From Oxytricha trifallax (taxonomy: Eukaryota > Ciliophora > Spirotrichea > Sporadotrichida > Oxytrichidae): a stretch of DNA of 64,000 nucleotides. The DNA is taken from positions 1 through 64,000 of the forward strand of contig ARYC01003333.1 in NCBI GenBank assembly GCA_000711775.1. The letters are read 5' to 3'. How positions within the stretch are numbered: position 1 is the first letter of the stretch; every line of letters begins with the position of its first letter. Positions 37,606 to 50,199 of this stretch are shown piece by piece. A program made the position numbers and the translations under genes. The notes under the pieces were generated by a model. It worked only from the letters and a program-made list of their open reading frames with translations. It had not been told where the DNA came from and did no database searches.

Positions 37606-40600
37606 TCCTAATTCATTGAGTAAAATTAAGATTTACGTATAATAAATTGCATTTTTGCTTCAATATTTTTAGTTTGCTTAGATATTCCATTCGAAGTCTT
37701 TCTTTAATAATATCATTGACGTGCCATTTAGATTCGAGATTAACTAATATTTCCTTTGTAGAATTCACGAAAAATAATCTAAAGGAGAGTAAGAGAATAA
37801 CATTTGATGTTTGCAACATGCACGACAAAGAAACACAACTTGGTAATTTCATCTGCTTTGTCATATCATAAAAGTTTTTACTTCTACAATTCTAGCATAA
37901 GGTTTTATAACAAGTCTTAAACATCAAGTTGTGATACATATTTGTGTGAATTTTGGCTCATCGATTGCAAAAACGACCAAATGACCTCCAAATTCATTGA
38001 GTAAAATAAAGATTTACGTTTAATAAATTGCATTTTTGCTTCAATATTTTTAGTTTGCTTAGATATTCCATTCAAAGTCTTTCTTTAATAATATCATTGA
38101 CGTGCCATTTAGATTCGAGATTAACTTATTTCCTTTGAAGAATTCACCAAAAATAATCTAAAGGAGAGTAAGAGAATAACATTTGATGTTTGCAACATGC
38201 ACGACAAAGAAACACAACTTGGTAATTTCATCTGCTTTGTCATATCATAAAAGTTTTTACTTCTACAATTCTAGCATAAGGTATCAATAACAAGTCTTAA
38301 ACATCAAGTTGTGATACATATTTGTGTGAATTTTGGCTCATCGATTGCAAAAACGACCAAATGACCTCCAAATTCATTGAGTAAAATAAAGATTTACGTT
38401 TAATAAATTGCATTTTTGCTTCAATATTTTTAGTTTGCTTAGATATTCCATTCAAAGTCTTTCTTTAATGATTTCATAGACTGTGCCATTTAGATTCGAG
38501 ATTAACTTATATTTCCTTTGAAGAATTCACCAAAAATAATCTAAAGGAGAGTCAGAGAATAACATTTGATGTTTGCAAAATGCACGACAAAGAAACACAA
38601 CTTGGTAATTTCATCTGCTTTGTCATATCATAAAAGTTTTTACTTCTACAATTCTAGCATAAGGTATCATAACAAGTCTTAAACATCAAGTTGTGATACA
38701 TATTTGTGTGAATTTTGGCTCATCGATTGCAAAAACGACCAAATGACCTCCAAATTCATTGAGTAAAATTAAGATTTACGTATAATAAATTGCATTTTTG
38801 CTTCAATATTTTTAGTTTGCTTAGATATTCCATTCAAAGTCTTTCTTTAATAATATCATTGACGTGCCATTTAGATTTGAGATTAACAAATATTTCCTTT
38901 GTAGAATTCACGAAAAATAATCTAAAGGAGAGAAGTAGAATAACATTTGATGTTTGCAACATGCACGACAAAGAAACACAACTTGGTAATTTCATCTGCT
39001 TTGTCATATCATAAAAGTTCTTACTTCTACAATTCTAGCATAAGGTTCATAACAAGTCTTAAACATCAAGTTGTGATACATATTTGTGTGAATTTTGGCT
39101 CATCGATTGCAGAAACGACCAAATGACCTCCAAATTCATTGAGTAAAATTAAGATTTACGTATAATAAATTGCATTTTTGCATCAATATTTTTAGTTTGC
39201 TTAGATATTCCATTCAAAGTCTTTCTTTAATAATATCATTGACGTGCCATTTAGATAAGAGACTAACTTATTTCCTTTGAAGAATTCACAAAAATAATCT
39301 AAAGGAGAGTAGTAGAATAACATTTGATGTTTGCAACATGCACGACAAAGAAACACAACTTGGTAATTTCATCTGCTTTGTCAAATCATAAAAGTTCTTA
39401 CTTCTACAATTCTAGCATAAGGTTTCATAACAAGTCTTAAACATCAAGTTGTGATACATATTTGTGTGAATTTTGGCTCATCGATTGCAAAAACGACTAA
39501 ATGACCTCCAAATTCATTGAGTAAAATTAAGATTTACGTATAATAAATTGCATTTTTGCATCAATATTTTAAGTTTGCTTAGATATTCCATTCAAAGTCT
39601 TTCTTTAATAATTTCATTGACTGTGCCATTTAGATTTGAGATTAACAAAGATCCCCTTTGAAGAATTCACGAAAAATAACCAAAAAGAGAGAAGTAGAAT
39701 AACATTTGATGTTTGCAACATGCACGACAAAGAAAACAACTTGGTAATTTCATCTGCTTTGTCAAATCATAAAAGTTCTTACTTCTACAATTCTAGCATA
39801 AGGTATCATAACAAGTATTAAACATCAAGTTATGATACATATTTGTGTGAATTTTGGCTCATCGATTGCAAAAACGACCAAATGACCTCCAAATTCATTG
39901 AGTAAAATAAGAATTACGTATAATAAATTGCATTTTTGCATCAATATTTTTAGTTTGCTTAGATATTCCATTCAAAGTCTTTCGTTAACAATATATAGAC
40001 GTGCCATGTAGATTCGAGATTAACAAATATTTCCTTTGAAGAATTCACCAAAAATAATCTAAAAGAGAGAAGAGAATAACATTTGATGTTTGCAACATGA
40101 ACGACAAAGAAACACAACTTGGTAATTTCATCTGCTTTGTCAAATCATAAAAGTTCTTACCTCTACAATTCTAGCATAAGGTATCATAACAAGTCTTAAA
40201 CATCAAGTTGTGATACATATTTGTGTGAATTTTGGCTCATCGATTGCAAAAACGACCAAATGACCTCCAAATTCATTGAGTAAAATAAAGATTTACGTAT
40301 AATAAATTGCATTTTTGCATCAATATTTTAAGTTTGCTTAGATATTCCATTCAAAGTCTTTCTTTAATAATATCATAGACGTGCCATTTAGATTAGAGAT
40401 AACTAATATATCCTTTGTAAAATTCACCAAAAATAATCTAAAGGAGAGAAAGAGAATAACATTTGATGTTTGCAAAAGCACGAAAAAGAAACACAACTTG
40501 GTAATTTCATCTGCTTAGCCATATCATAAAAGTTTTTACTTCTACAATTCTAGCATAAGGTTCTATAACAAGTCTTAAACATCAAGTTGTGATACATATT

Positions 40601-42160
40601 TGTGTGAATTTTGGCTCATCGATTGCAAAAACGACCAAATGACCTCCAAATTCATTGAGTAAAATAAAGATTTACGTATAATAAATTGCATTTTTGCATC
40701 AATATTTTAAGTTTGCTTAGATATTCCATTCAAAGTCTTTCTTTAATAATATCATAGACGTGCCATTTAGATTAGAGATAACTAATATATCCTTTGTAAA
40801 ATTCACCAAAAATAACCTAAAGGAAAGTAAGAGAATAACATTTGATATTTGCAACATGCACGACAAAGAAACACAACTTGGTAATTTCATCTGCTTTGCC
40901 ATATCATAAAAGTGATTACTTCTACAATTCTAGCATAAGGTTCCATAACAAGTCTTAAACATCAAGTTGTGATACATATTTGTGTGAATTTTGGCTCATC
41001 GATTGCAAAACGACCAAATGACCTCCAAATTCATTGAGTAAAATAAAGATTTACGTTTAATAAATTGCATTTTTGCTTCATATTTTAAGTTTGCTTAGAT
41101 ATTCCATTCAAAGTCTTTCTTTAATGATTTCATAGACTGTGCCATTTAGATTCGAGATTAACTAATATTTCCTTTGTAGAATTCACCAAAAATAATCTAA
41201 AGGAGAGTAAGAGAATAACATTTGATGTTTGCAACATGCACGACAAAGAAACACAACTTGGTAATTTCATCTGCTTTGTCATATCATAAAAGTTTTTACA
41301 TCAACAATTCTAGCATAAGGTACTATAACAACTCTTAAACTCAAGTTATGATACATATTTGTGTGAATTTTGGCTCATCGATTGCAAAAACGACCAAATG
41401 ACCTCCAAATTCATTGAGTAAAATAAAGATTTACGTTTAATAAATTGCATTTTTGCTTCAATATTTTTAGTTTGCTTAGATATTCCATTCAAAGTCTTTC
41501 TTTAATAATATCATTGACGTGCCATGTAGATTCGAGATTAACAAATATTTCCTTTGAAGAATTCACGAAAAATAATCTAAAAGAGAGAAGAGAATAACAT
41601 TTGATGTTTGCAACATGCACGACAAAGAAACACAACTTGGTAATTTCATCTGCTTTGTCAAATCATAAAAGTTCTTACTTCAACAATTCTAGCATAAGGT
41701 TCATAACAAGTCTTAAACATCAAGTTGTGATACATATTTGTGTGAATTTTGGCTCACGATTGCAAAAACGACCAAATGACCTCCAAATTCATTGAGTAAA
41801 ATAAAGATTTACGTATAATAAATTGCATTTTTGCATCAATATTTTAAGTTTGCTTAGATATTCCATTCAAAGTCTTGCTTTAATGATTTCATTGACTGTG
41901 CCAATTAGATTCGAGATTAACTAATATTTACTTTGTAGAATTCACCAAAAATAATCTAAAGGAGAGTAAGAGAATAACATTTGATGTTTGCAACATGCAC
42001 GACAAAGAAACACAACTTGGTAATTTCATCTGCTTTGTCATATCATAAAAGTTTTTACTTCCACAATTCTAGCATAAGGTATCATAACAAGTCTTAAACA
42101 TCAAGTTGTGATACATATTTGTGTGAATTTTGGCTCATCGATTGCAAAAATGACTTTATG
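37606..42160. repeat. 380-bp satellite array, 12 units
   Basis: Units of 378-382 bp. ATGACCTCCAAATTCATTGAG recurs at 37981, 38361, 38743, 39123, 39501, 39882, 40260, 40639, 41018, 41398 and 41776. Both edges are inside the window, the first unit starting near 37606 and the last ending in TTTTGGCTCATCGATTGCA before 42160. Units differ by a few per cent plus short indels. The length is not a multiple of three, so the 61-83 residue frames on either strand do not run through the array. It shares no sequence with the 320-bp array. From memory, a micronucleus-limited satellite near 380 bp is reported from Oxytricha; this is a length match only. Confidence 0.97.
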
Positions 42161-43055
42161 ACCCATGTCAAATTGACATAATATCAAGTGCACATACTAC
42201 ATAGTATATCACTAGATATTCATTTAATGAGACTTTGTTTATCTGATTTTGAAAATTATGATTATAAAACACTCATTTAGAAAACCGTTATGCTTATAAC
42301 CATTGATCTAGAGTCTATAGTTGTTGGGTTTTCTAAGGTTTTCGCTCTTAAGCTATAATTTATACGTTTAAATATGATTCACGACCAATAGCATCGAACG
42401 ACAATATCTTTAGAGGTTTTTACACAAAAAGCTGATAAAATCAAATCTTTTTATGCAATACAATCAAAATAATTCTTGAAGTCTTCTTCAATTGGTCTAA
42501 TCTTCATTTTAATGTGTTTTTCTTATAAAAGCAAATCTTGCCTGCATAGACCTCTCTTCATTATTTTCAGATATCTTGTGATTTTTACTTCTCAAGGGAA
42601 GGCCTTCAAATTGCAAGGAAATAATGTAAAAATGTCAGTAAAATAATTGCAAAATTTACATAAAATTAATGTTCAAAAAATTTGATGTGACCTTCCTTCA
42701 TGAGGTGGGCCCCAAATGCTCAATTTAACCTCTTTTCAAAAAATAAGTATCTAAGACATTTTTGTCATTAATTTGTCTAAAACCATATAAAATTAAATTG
42801 ATATAAAATATGTAAAATTAAAGGTAATATTAGTGATAACAAATTCATAGATATTTATTTAGGGGAAATTTTTTAAAAATCTATTTAGGGTAATGATCGG
42901 TTCAAATCAATTAAAGTTATTACAATGAATAAATATTTAAATCATAGATGTTTTAATAAAAAATATTTATTTTTTATTCAAGATATAATCATAAAATTAT
43001 AGATTGCGAACTATAAGCAGAAGCTCTGAGATAAATTTTTAGGGAATAGTAATTT
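42161..43055. other. A+T-rich stretch right of the satellite, no supported gene
   Basis: A somewhat less A+T-rich patch at 42280-42720 was read in several frames without a consistent bias. No repeat of other parts of the window was recognised. Confidence 0.4.
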
Positions 43056-43059
43056 TTTA

Positions 43060-43290
43060 GAATATGTTGCATGTTATTGTATGAAAATGAAGCTCCGAAT
43101 GCAGGTTGATTTGATGTCGAAGTTCATCAGGTTACTGAGGGAGCAGTGATGGGAATGAAATATCTTCATTTACTGTAACAGCATAATATTCATAAACTTC
43201 GTATTATTAAAATAGCGTATTAATATCTTTGAATGGACCGTTATATATTATAGTCTACTGAATGACTGACAATACTTGCTGCTCTTATGG
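43060..43290 (+). CDS. fragment with faint protein-kinase-like sequence
   Basis: The plus strand reads AVMGMKYLHLLQQHNIHKLR at 43143-43202 followed by IIKIA, preceded by FDVEVHQVTEG with one TGA just upstream. GMKYLH..(Q)HNI.HK resembles the helix before the catalytic loop of protein kinases (usual form G.YLH..IIHRD.K), but the Asp of the HRD motif is absent. It is therefore at most a remnant or an unrelated match. Only about 75 codons are coherent and no start was found. Confidence 0.28.
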
Positions 43291-43326
43291 AATTAAGAGT
43301 GAAACGTTTGCATATTTCAAATAGTC

Positions 43327-43518
43327 TTAGTCTAAAGAGTGAGATTTGTCAATATCATTGCGGCTTAAACTAACAGCAGTGATTAAGGCTAGTATATAGT
43401 AATAATAATAATGATAATAATTGAATTCAAAATTCTTGAAATCTCTTAAGCATGGAGCAACTTCGAGTCTTGGTATTTGAGTTAACTGCTTTTGATGTCT
43501 TGAAGCCATATTTGACAT
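43327..43518 (-). CDS. small candidate gene start
   Basis: ATG at 43518 opens 63 codons free of standard stops: MSNMASRHQKQLTQIPRLEV, then CLRDFKNFEF, a tyrosine-rich run made by a TAATAATAATGAT repeat, and a final NDIDKSHSL before TAG at 43329-43327. The first 30 residues look like coding sequence; the tyrosine run is simple-sequence. If TAG is Gln the frame continues. Function unknown. Confidence 0.38.
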   Translation of the reverse strand: MSNMASRHQKQLTQIPRLEVAPCLRDFKNFEFNYYHYYYYYILALITAVSLSRNDIDKSHSLD

Positions 43519-43680
43519 CCAAAGAAAGAGAATAAGTGATCTCCAAAGTTGAAATATCCAATAATGTAGCTAGTTTGTATTTCTTTACTGTCAAATCATT
43601 GAAAATATATTAAATTAATTAGAATTCATATAAGTACCTCATTCTATATCAAAGAGGGAATTTTGTAAGCCTTCACTGAA

Positions 43681-44460
43681 AAGTGCAACATTAATTAATA
43701 GAAGAAATCATGATGAGCAAGAAGTAATATTCACTAACAAAAACTATAAATACAAAAAGGGGTGTAATAAAACTTAGCTTCAAAGCTCAATAAAGAATGT
43801 TATCGCAAAAATGAATATGCCTAATACGTAATTATGCTTAATTATTGTAATAAATGAGTAAATACACTAAACTTTGCAAATAAATAGTCACAAACTAGAT
43901 AGATATTAAATATAGAAGTGTTCAAATAAACTAAAAGCTGAAGAAAATCTTATAAGAAGAGAGGTTTCATTAAAATAAAGTAAGTTTTATTAAGGCCTAG
44001 TTAAATGAATTAATAGATGGTGGTTAAAGAGTACTGCGAAGTGTTTCAAAACAAAACAGTTTTAAGGATATAAAATATATTCATAAAATATACAATACAT
44101 GATAAGCTTATACCTCTAATAAAATCCTCAATTTATCTAATAATTATCATAACTTATAATATCTAACTCATAAATTACAAGCATTAACAATACAATGCTT
44201 CAACATAAAATTCATTAGCATCACTAAAAAAACAATAAACAGTGTACATAAAATTTAATATAAAAATAAATTGATTTATAAAATCATAATCATTAATAAC
44301 TAGATAAGCTGAAATATAAAGCAGGACTAATGCATTTAAAAAGATCTGTTAGAAGCTTCAACAAGAATAGAGTCTAACCTAATGAAACAAGGAAATATTC
44401 TTAAATGTTTTATAATAAAACATACTGTATATGAAATAAACAAACAATATTATTAATAAT
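43681..44460 (+). CDS. candidate gene, hydrophilic Gln/Lys-rich protein
   Basis: The plus strand is strongly A-rich here while neighbouring DNA is balanced. In the frame beginning at 43681 it reads GVQQNLASKLNKECYRKNEY near 43759, MVVKEYCEVFQNKTVLRIQ near 44017 and TRQAEIQSRTNAFKKICQK near 44299, with many TAA/TAG as Gln. It converges with the minus-strand gene at 44640-45647. Evidence is composition only, the ends are arbitrary and no domain was recognised. Confidence 0.32.
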
Positions 44461-44639
44461 AATAATTAAAAGATCACATTGGGGTCTCTAGGGACTCCCG
44501 ATCTTAGTAAACTAAAGAGCTTTTATAAGGGACAAGCTAATTAATTAGTTCAATATTTTCCCCCTGTATACTGAGTCTTCATCTTATGCCTCCTCTTTTT
44601 CCTATTCCTTTGTTTCTCTTCATTCATCACTTTCTTAGT

Positions 44640-45647
44640 CCTCCTTTTCTTCCTCTTCTTTAGAAAAGGATTTGGACCTAGTTTCCTAGACCTTTAAATT
44701 TGAATTGAGTGTCAAAGTTTTTTACATTGATTGAGAACTTTATGCCTTTCTTGGCAATGGATTCTTTAAATCTAGTAATAACTAGTTGAATTATGTCATT
44801 TTTCAGGAAGTAGGCATGTTTTTGTAGGTATTTTAAATATATATCACGATTTTATTCAGATGTGATAAGTAGTTTGACCTCAATGAGGTACATGAGACAT
44901 CGTTTGCAGTGACATTTCTTAAGATATCGATGTTAGGAATTTTATAAATCCTGCTTGTTCCTTTGAGGATTCTATATCAGAGTTGATTTTTGTTTATGTG
45001 TTCTCTAAGGTTTCCTTCGTCCTAATTGACTATTGCAATTATGTCATTGTAATTAATTTTCTCGTAGATTGAGGAAATGGCGTTGGAGAAGCCTTTGATA
45101 ATATTTTATAGGTTACAATTAATGGTGTTTAGCGAAATGAAGATAGATGATTCTTTTGCCTAGAATCTTTGTTAGAGTTAAGCCTTTGTTATTGTTTGCA
45201 TGAATGGGTAGATTCTATTTAATATGAATTAATTTATTTTAATATTTATTATGATTAGAATCCATATTTAGTTTTAAATCCTGATTTAATGATTCTTATT
45301 ATTTCTTCTGTGACGTATTTAGCGTCATTAGTTTGTTGAACTTGCTGATTCATGGAGTGATTGAGGAATTATTGTTCCTCTTAGTTGTCAGACTCTATGC
45401 AGTAGTTAGGTTGGCAAGAGCTGTCAATATAGGAGATGTCGTTTTCATTGACGTCGTATCTTTGCATTTCTTCCTCAGAACTCAAGTCCTCTTCAATATC
45501 TGAGTATATTACCTTTTTGTGATGATGTTAGAATTTCTGTTTTATAAGGGAATATATCATTATCTACTTTGTTGAATTTTTATAGCCTCTGAGTGTGGTT
45601 AATTTTTGGTTGATTTCTAGTAAGATTGAGACTTATTATTAAAACAT
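44640..45647 (-). CDS. gene with acidic N-terminal region, frame changes downstream
   Basis: From an ATG at 45647 the first 130 codons are well supported: over lines 45301-45540 coding-strand G falls 23/5/10 at positions 1/2/3. It reads VIYSDIEEDLSSEEEMQRYD at about 45513, then YCIESDNQEEQQFLNHSMN where two of the glutamines are TAA, and KYVTEEIIRIIKSGFKTKYG. This is good evidence that TAA is sense. Below 45250 the favoured frame changes; a second coherent piece reads KHAYFLKNDIIQLVITRFK and ESIAKKGIKFSINVKNFD at 44820-44710, and the end near 44640 is Lys/Arg rich. Introns, indel errors or decay would all explain this. Acidic then basic, so perhaps nuclear; family unknown. Confidence 0.5.
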
Positions 45648-45691
45648 TGATAGATTAGCATTGAATTTTGGAAATATTTAATATTTTATGA

Positions 45692-46245
45692 ATTTTTAAT
45701 GAAAAATTGCTAAATTTGGCATTCGTTTATGGCGTTTTCCCGAACGAAACGCATACTTTTGGTCATTTTCGTATAATTTCAAACTGCTCTTCGAAGTTTC
45801 TCGACCAATTAGTCTTGTAAATTACGGGGCGCTTTTCATGAATACGCCATCAGAATGACTTTTTGGACATGGAATGATCATGAACGAGGCCCGAGAACAT
45901 TTGCTCTTACTCAATTCAGCTTTTTCATAGGCTTAGAGAGCCCGCACAGGTTATGAAAACACCCTTCCCTCCCTGTCCCCGCTTTTTATTATCAAAATCA
46001 TATGTTTTTTTGGTAGATCGAAGTCAGAATTGAAAAATAATTAATGGTTCGCGAGATACCTTTTGAGAAAGTTCACTGCAATTTCACTGTAAAAGTCATT
46101 CTTTGACTTTGGGTGTCCATTGTCATGTCATCTGCCTCTTCACATTAATCACTGGTCATTTCTCTCATTGTCTTATTGAATTAGAATATATTCTTGGCTT
46201 GAGTCAGGGTCATCTTGGTCATAGTAGACTTAGTGGAGGTCAGTC
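45692..46245 (+). repeat. dispersed repeat of about 550 bp, copy 3 (full length)
   Basis: Aligns end to end with 10957-11510: CGAACGAAACGCATACTTTT, TTTCTCGACCAATTAGTCTT, CATAGGCTTAGAGAGCCCGC, a CCTTCCCTCCCTGTCCCCGC tract shared with copy 2, GGTAGATCGAAGTCAGA, TTTCTCTCATTGTCTTATTG and GGTCATCTTGGTCATAGTA. It starts just upstream of the 45647 gene start, on the opposite strand. Confidence 0.85.
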
Positions 46246-47395
46246 ATACTTTTATTAATTAAATTTATGATTTTTAATTTAGTCAATTTTTATTAAGACT
46301 ATATAAAATATTTTATATATTTAGTGTATTACCATTTTTATGGCTGTCTCTCTATTTTAGAATTATTTACTTTATATTTCTAAATGTCGAATACTCTTAA
46401 CGATTAATGATTTAGATATGTTATGGTCGATTTTTTAAAAAAATTTTTTATTTTCCATTTTGTTTAAAATTTGGCTTATAATAATAAATGCTGTTATCTT
46501 TAAAATCCCTATTTTTATGTAATCATATATAAAATCTTTTGCAAGTCAAATATTGTCTGATTCATCTATTTTTCTCCTCAAAATATTTTCACTGCATGTC
46601 TTATTTGAAGAAAGCACTTGAAATCGAAAAGTCTCATGTCAATGTGGGATTTCTATTTTTGTTTAACTTTTATAAAATTAACAAATTTATAAAATAGTAA
46701 AATCTACTTATCATGCTTATCCATCAATTTAGGAGGGTGTGTTTGAATTATTTAGATTTCTAATTTCCTATTCATATTGATTGTCTTATAATTTGAAGGA
46801 TCAACATTGACCAAATATGAAAGACTTAAACAAGTCAATAAATATCTTTCTTTTTAAAGGCTATCCAATTCTTTAATAAGAAATATTTAAGTTATTGGTA
46901 ATTATTTTTCCTTTATAAGATATATTTATAATTTAACTAAAAATAAATTCAACATTGTATGATGTGATTTATAATTATTTACTCAATAATTCAATATTCT
47001 AAAAATTAATCTACTTACTGGACTTTCATTTATAAAAGTTTTAGCTAATATTCATGATTTTTTAAGCTAAAAATGATTCAAAATTATGTTTTGTATGCTA
47101 TGTCATTTTTTTTATATTAAAAACTTAATAGACCACCATCTTTGAGACTACCTCTTATCATTTTAATTAATTAGTTATTTTAATTATAAAGTTTGATTTA
47201 AAAGTATAATAGGAAACTATTAATTTAATTGTAAGTTAATAAAGACTATAAAGACTACATTATTTAATAGACGCATAATGGGAATTTATTCATTTATATA
47301 AAGGCATATACGTATAAGTACATTCATTTTTTATAGTCTGTAAGATATTTTGTGATTTCATTCATTTCAAATATTCAGTTCAGTGTAAGGGAATG
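46246..47395. other. A+T-rich stretch, no supported gene
   Basis: Nothing recognised apart from possible upstream sequence of the next gene. Confidence 0.4.
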
Positions 47396-47399
47396 CTTG

Positions 47400-48645
47400 G
47401 GCTTATTTCAAGCAATATAACTGATGAAGTTATATAATCAAAAATAATTAAAATCAAAGATTCAATGCTTGCGAATAAAAATTGGCTCAAGCTTGAATGA
47501 CAAAATATAATAAGAATGCAAATATTGAGAGATGATAACATTGGGTCGGTAAGCACTCATTTAAATCTAAAATATTAAATTGAGAATGTTAGAAACTAAG
47601 GCATGGGAGAAAAGATGAAGTCAACCAGTATTTATTGCCAAAAAAATATGCAAAAATATTTGAATTTCGAGAAACACTATCAACCATGCAAGCTAAAGCT
47701 CTTTAATTCATAAATTATGAAAGAAGAACTATGAAAACAAATAAATATATATTTGACGAGGATCAAATTTCTTTAATCAGGATCTAAAAATAGCTAAGAT
47801 TAAATTGAATTAAAATAAAATGTCTTAATTCTCATATGCGGTGCATTGCATTCACTGAGCCTATAAAATTGAAAGGAGATATAAATATTATTCTAAAATA
47901 GCAATAAATAGATCAGGAATGCTTGAGAAAACATGGCAAGCTTTATGAAATTGTTATGATGTACCTAGCTTGGACACTCAAATTAGACTTTACTAATGAA
48001 GCTATATCAGTAAGACTTTTAAATATGCTAAGAATTGAGTTAAAGAAAGGGAAATTCTTATAATCTGCGCTGTCCATCAGAAGATATTGATACAAGAATT
48101 CATCTAAAAGTATGGGTACAAGGGGAGTGTATATGGCTGAAGCTAACAAAGACTGGGAAAATACATTGTGGATGAAGCTTTTACACTTCACACAACTTCG
48201 AGAAATTCATCATAGATAATAACAATAATATCAAGGAAATAGTATCAATTCATAGAGCATAGAATGTTGTTATTGTCTCTTTCCAATGAGATTTTCATTA
48301 TTATGAAGAGAATGTGTTCTTACAAATCGAATCTGAATATAACCTTAAAAGGAAAAAAATAAAGAAAATAATCAAGAATTGATAAATTAAAATTAAATAA
48401 GGAAATGGAATAATCGGAAGGAGATAGTTGCTCAATAATATTTGTAAATAACAAAAAACAAATCTACCATATTTAAATTTCAGCAAAATTTTCCATATAC
48501 AAATAAAAATTATATTAAACTAAAGCCTCGTGATGAAAAAGTTCAAAGATATAAGTAAATGGAAAAGATGACAAGATGTATTAAATATGATGATGATTAT
48601 TGCTATGATAGAGCTGTTTAAAGATACCCTTTTCGTCACTGTCTA
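47400..48645 (+). CDS. long candidate gene, function unknown
   Basis: The plus strand is markedly A-rich from about 47.4 to 48.65 kb, and one frame (first bases with remainder 1) is coherent throughout. It reads QKLAQAWMTKYNKNANIERW near 47476, FREETL-like and MQAKALQFINYERR near 47680, MRCIAFTEPIKLKGD at 47836, AISVRLLNMLRIELKKGK at 48001 and GVYMAEANKDWENTLW at 48127. A usable ATG is at 47836, but the frame is open further up. In-frame TGA at several points (for example 48088-48090) reads as Trp. G by position over 20 lines is about 17% at position 1. The antisense 82-residue frame at 47943-48191 is taken as a shadow. No domain recognised. Confidence 0.42.
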
Positions 48646-50195
48646 TACTGATTCTTATTCCTTTAATCTATTTCAAAATAAGTTAATTAATTGTTAATTA
48701 TTTTTTATAAATTTAAGATCTCTGGTTAGATCTCATTAGGCAATGAGCCAGTGGAATAAAATAATGACCACATTAAAATTGAATCTTTAAAGCTCTCTAC
48801 ATCTTGTCAATACATAACTGTTATTTTAGTAAATTAATTATATCAATTATTCTGCTTAAATAAGAACTATTGATTACATATTATACGTAATATAGCTGAA
48901 ATACTAAGTAATCTTAAAAGATAAAACCAAAATAGAAAGGGATCCCTCGAATAACTTAACTCATACATCTGTTAAGCCTTTAAAAGAGGGATGAGCACTT
49001 TCTATCACTTTGAGGAATGTGCAGCTACATTCCTATGAAATCATTAGCATAGTTTGTTCTTTCACAATGTTAATTAATTAAGCTAATAAATGTCAATAAA
49101 TATTAATTAATGTATATTGCAACTCAATGAACTTTTAATCACTGTATTACAATCAATAATGCAATGCATAATATAATTATAAACTTCTATTCACAATAAT
49201 ATTCAGCTTAGAACAACGAAGATAACAAATTAAAATAAGTCAAATGACATTTCACAATTAGAATAATTAATAAAACTATATATGTGAAGCTTCCGAAATA
49301 GTAGTCTGATGATAGAGTAGCTTAAAAAATTAATGCAATTAAATGTTGCTGATGCTCACTTTTTCAAGTCATCAATAACTAAAATATAATCTCCTTTATT
49401 TTTAAATCATAATGTAAATTAATTAATTAAATAGATAATTATTATTCTTTTTGATAATGAAGTATTTGGCGCCCTTTTTATTCATTAAAAATTGTTTGCA
49501 AAAATAAGGATATTATTTAATTATTTTAATAGAAATACGACTTCATTCAAGCAATAAATAAATTAATAGCATTCATGATTCATTATACTCCAAGGAAAAT
49601 GATTGAAGAACTTCGATTGAGAAGTTAGAGAGATAGATTATTAAAGAAAGTAATCAATTAATCATAATGTTTAGATTTTTAAGATACTTTTTTATTTAAT
49701 CGTTCTTCATGTTGTTAGAAGTCATAATAATAAAATAATAAGATCAATTAAAAAGATTTGTTTATTTAAATAATTATTCTTATCTTTAGGCTGCACTAGA
49801 TAAGATATTCGATATGATTAAAAAATACAATTAGAGAAAACTGAAATGTAAGAGTTTATTATTCAATATATTAAGTAACAAATTAAAATTATATTGTAAA
49901 AATTAATTCATGATTTATAACAACAATTAATAGATTATTATATCGTTACTGAAAGCTCATAAATGTCTATTATTATTTCAACAAATTATGTTGATACAAA
50001 TTGCAATTTAAATATGTTGAGCGTGATTTCTAGAATGTATAAAATGCCAAAGCTTTTTAGCTTTGTGAAAGCGAAGGCAAATGTAAAATACTATAAGATT
50101 AATATGGTGTCTAAACATAAATAAATCAATGATATAATTAAATAAGTTAAATTAACTGAAAGATAAAATTGAATACAATCTTAATTAATATAACG
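48646..50195. other. A+T-rich stretch, no supported gene
   Basis: Very A+T rich. No repeats, RNA genes or bias recognised. Confidence 0.4.
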
Positions 50196-50199
50196 AGAG

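Noticed and set aside
37613-41795. Open frames of 61-83 residues in the 380-bp array on both strands
   Set aside because: Same reason: satellite sequence, 380 bp is not a multiple of three, and indels between units ignore the frame.
47943-48486. Minus-strand frames of 82 and 61 residues
   Set aside because: Antisense to an A-rich plus-strand reading that stays in one frame for over 1.2 kb.
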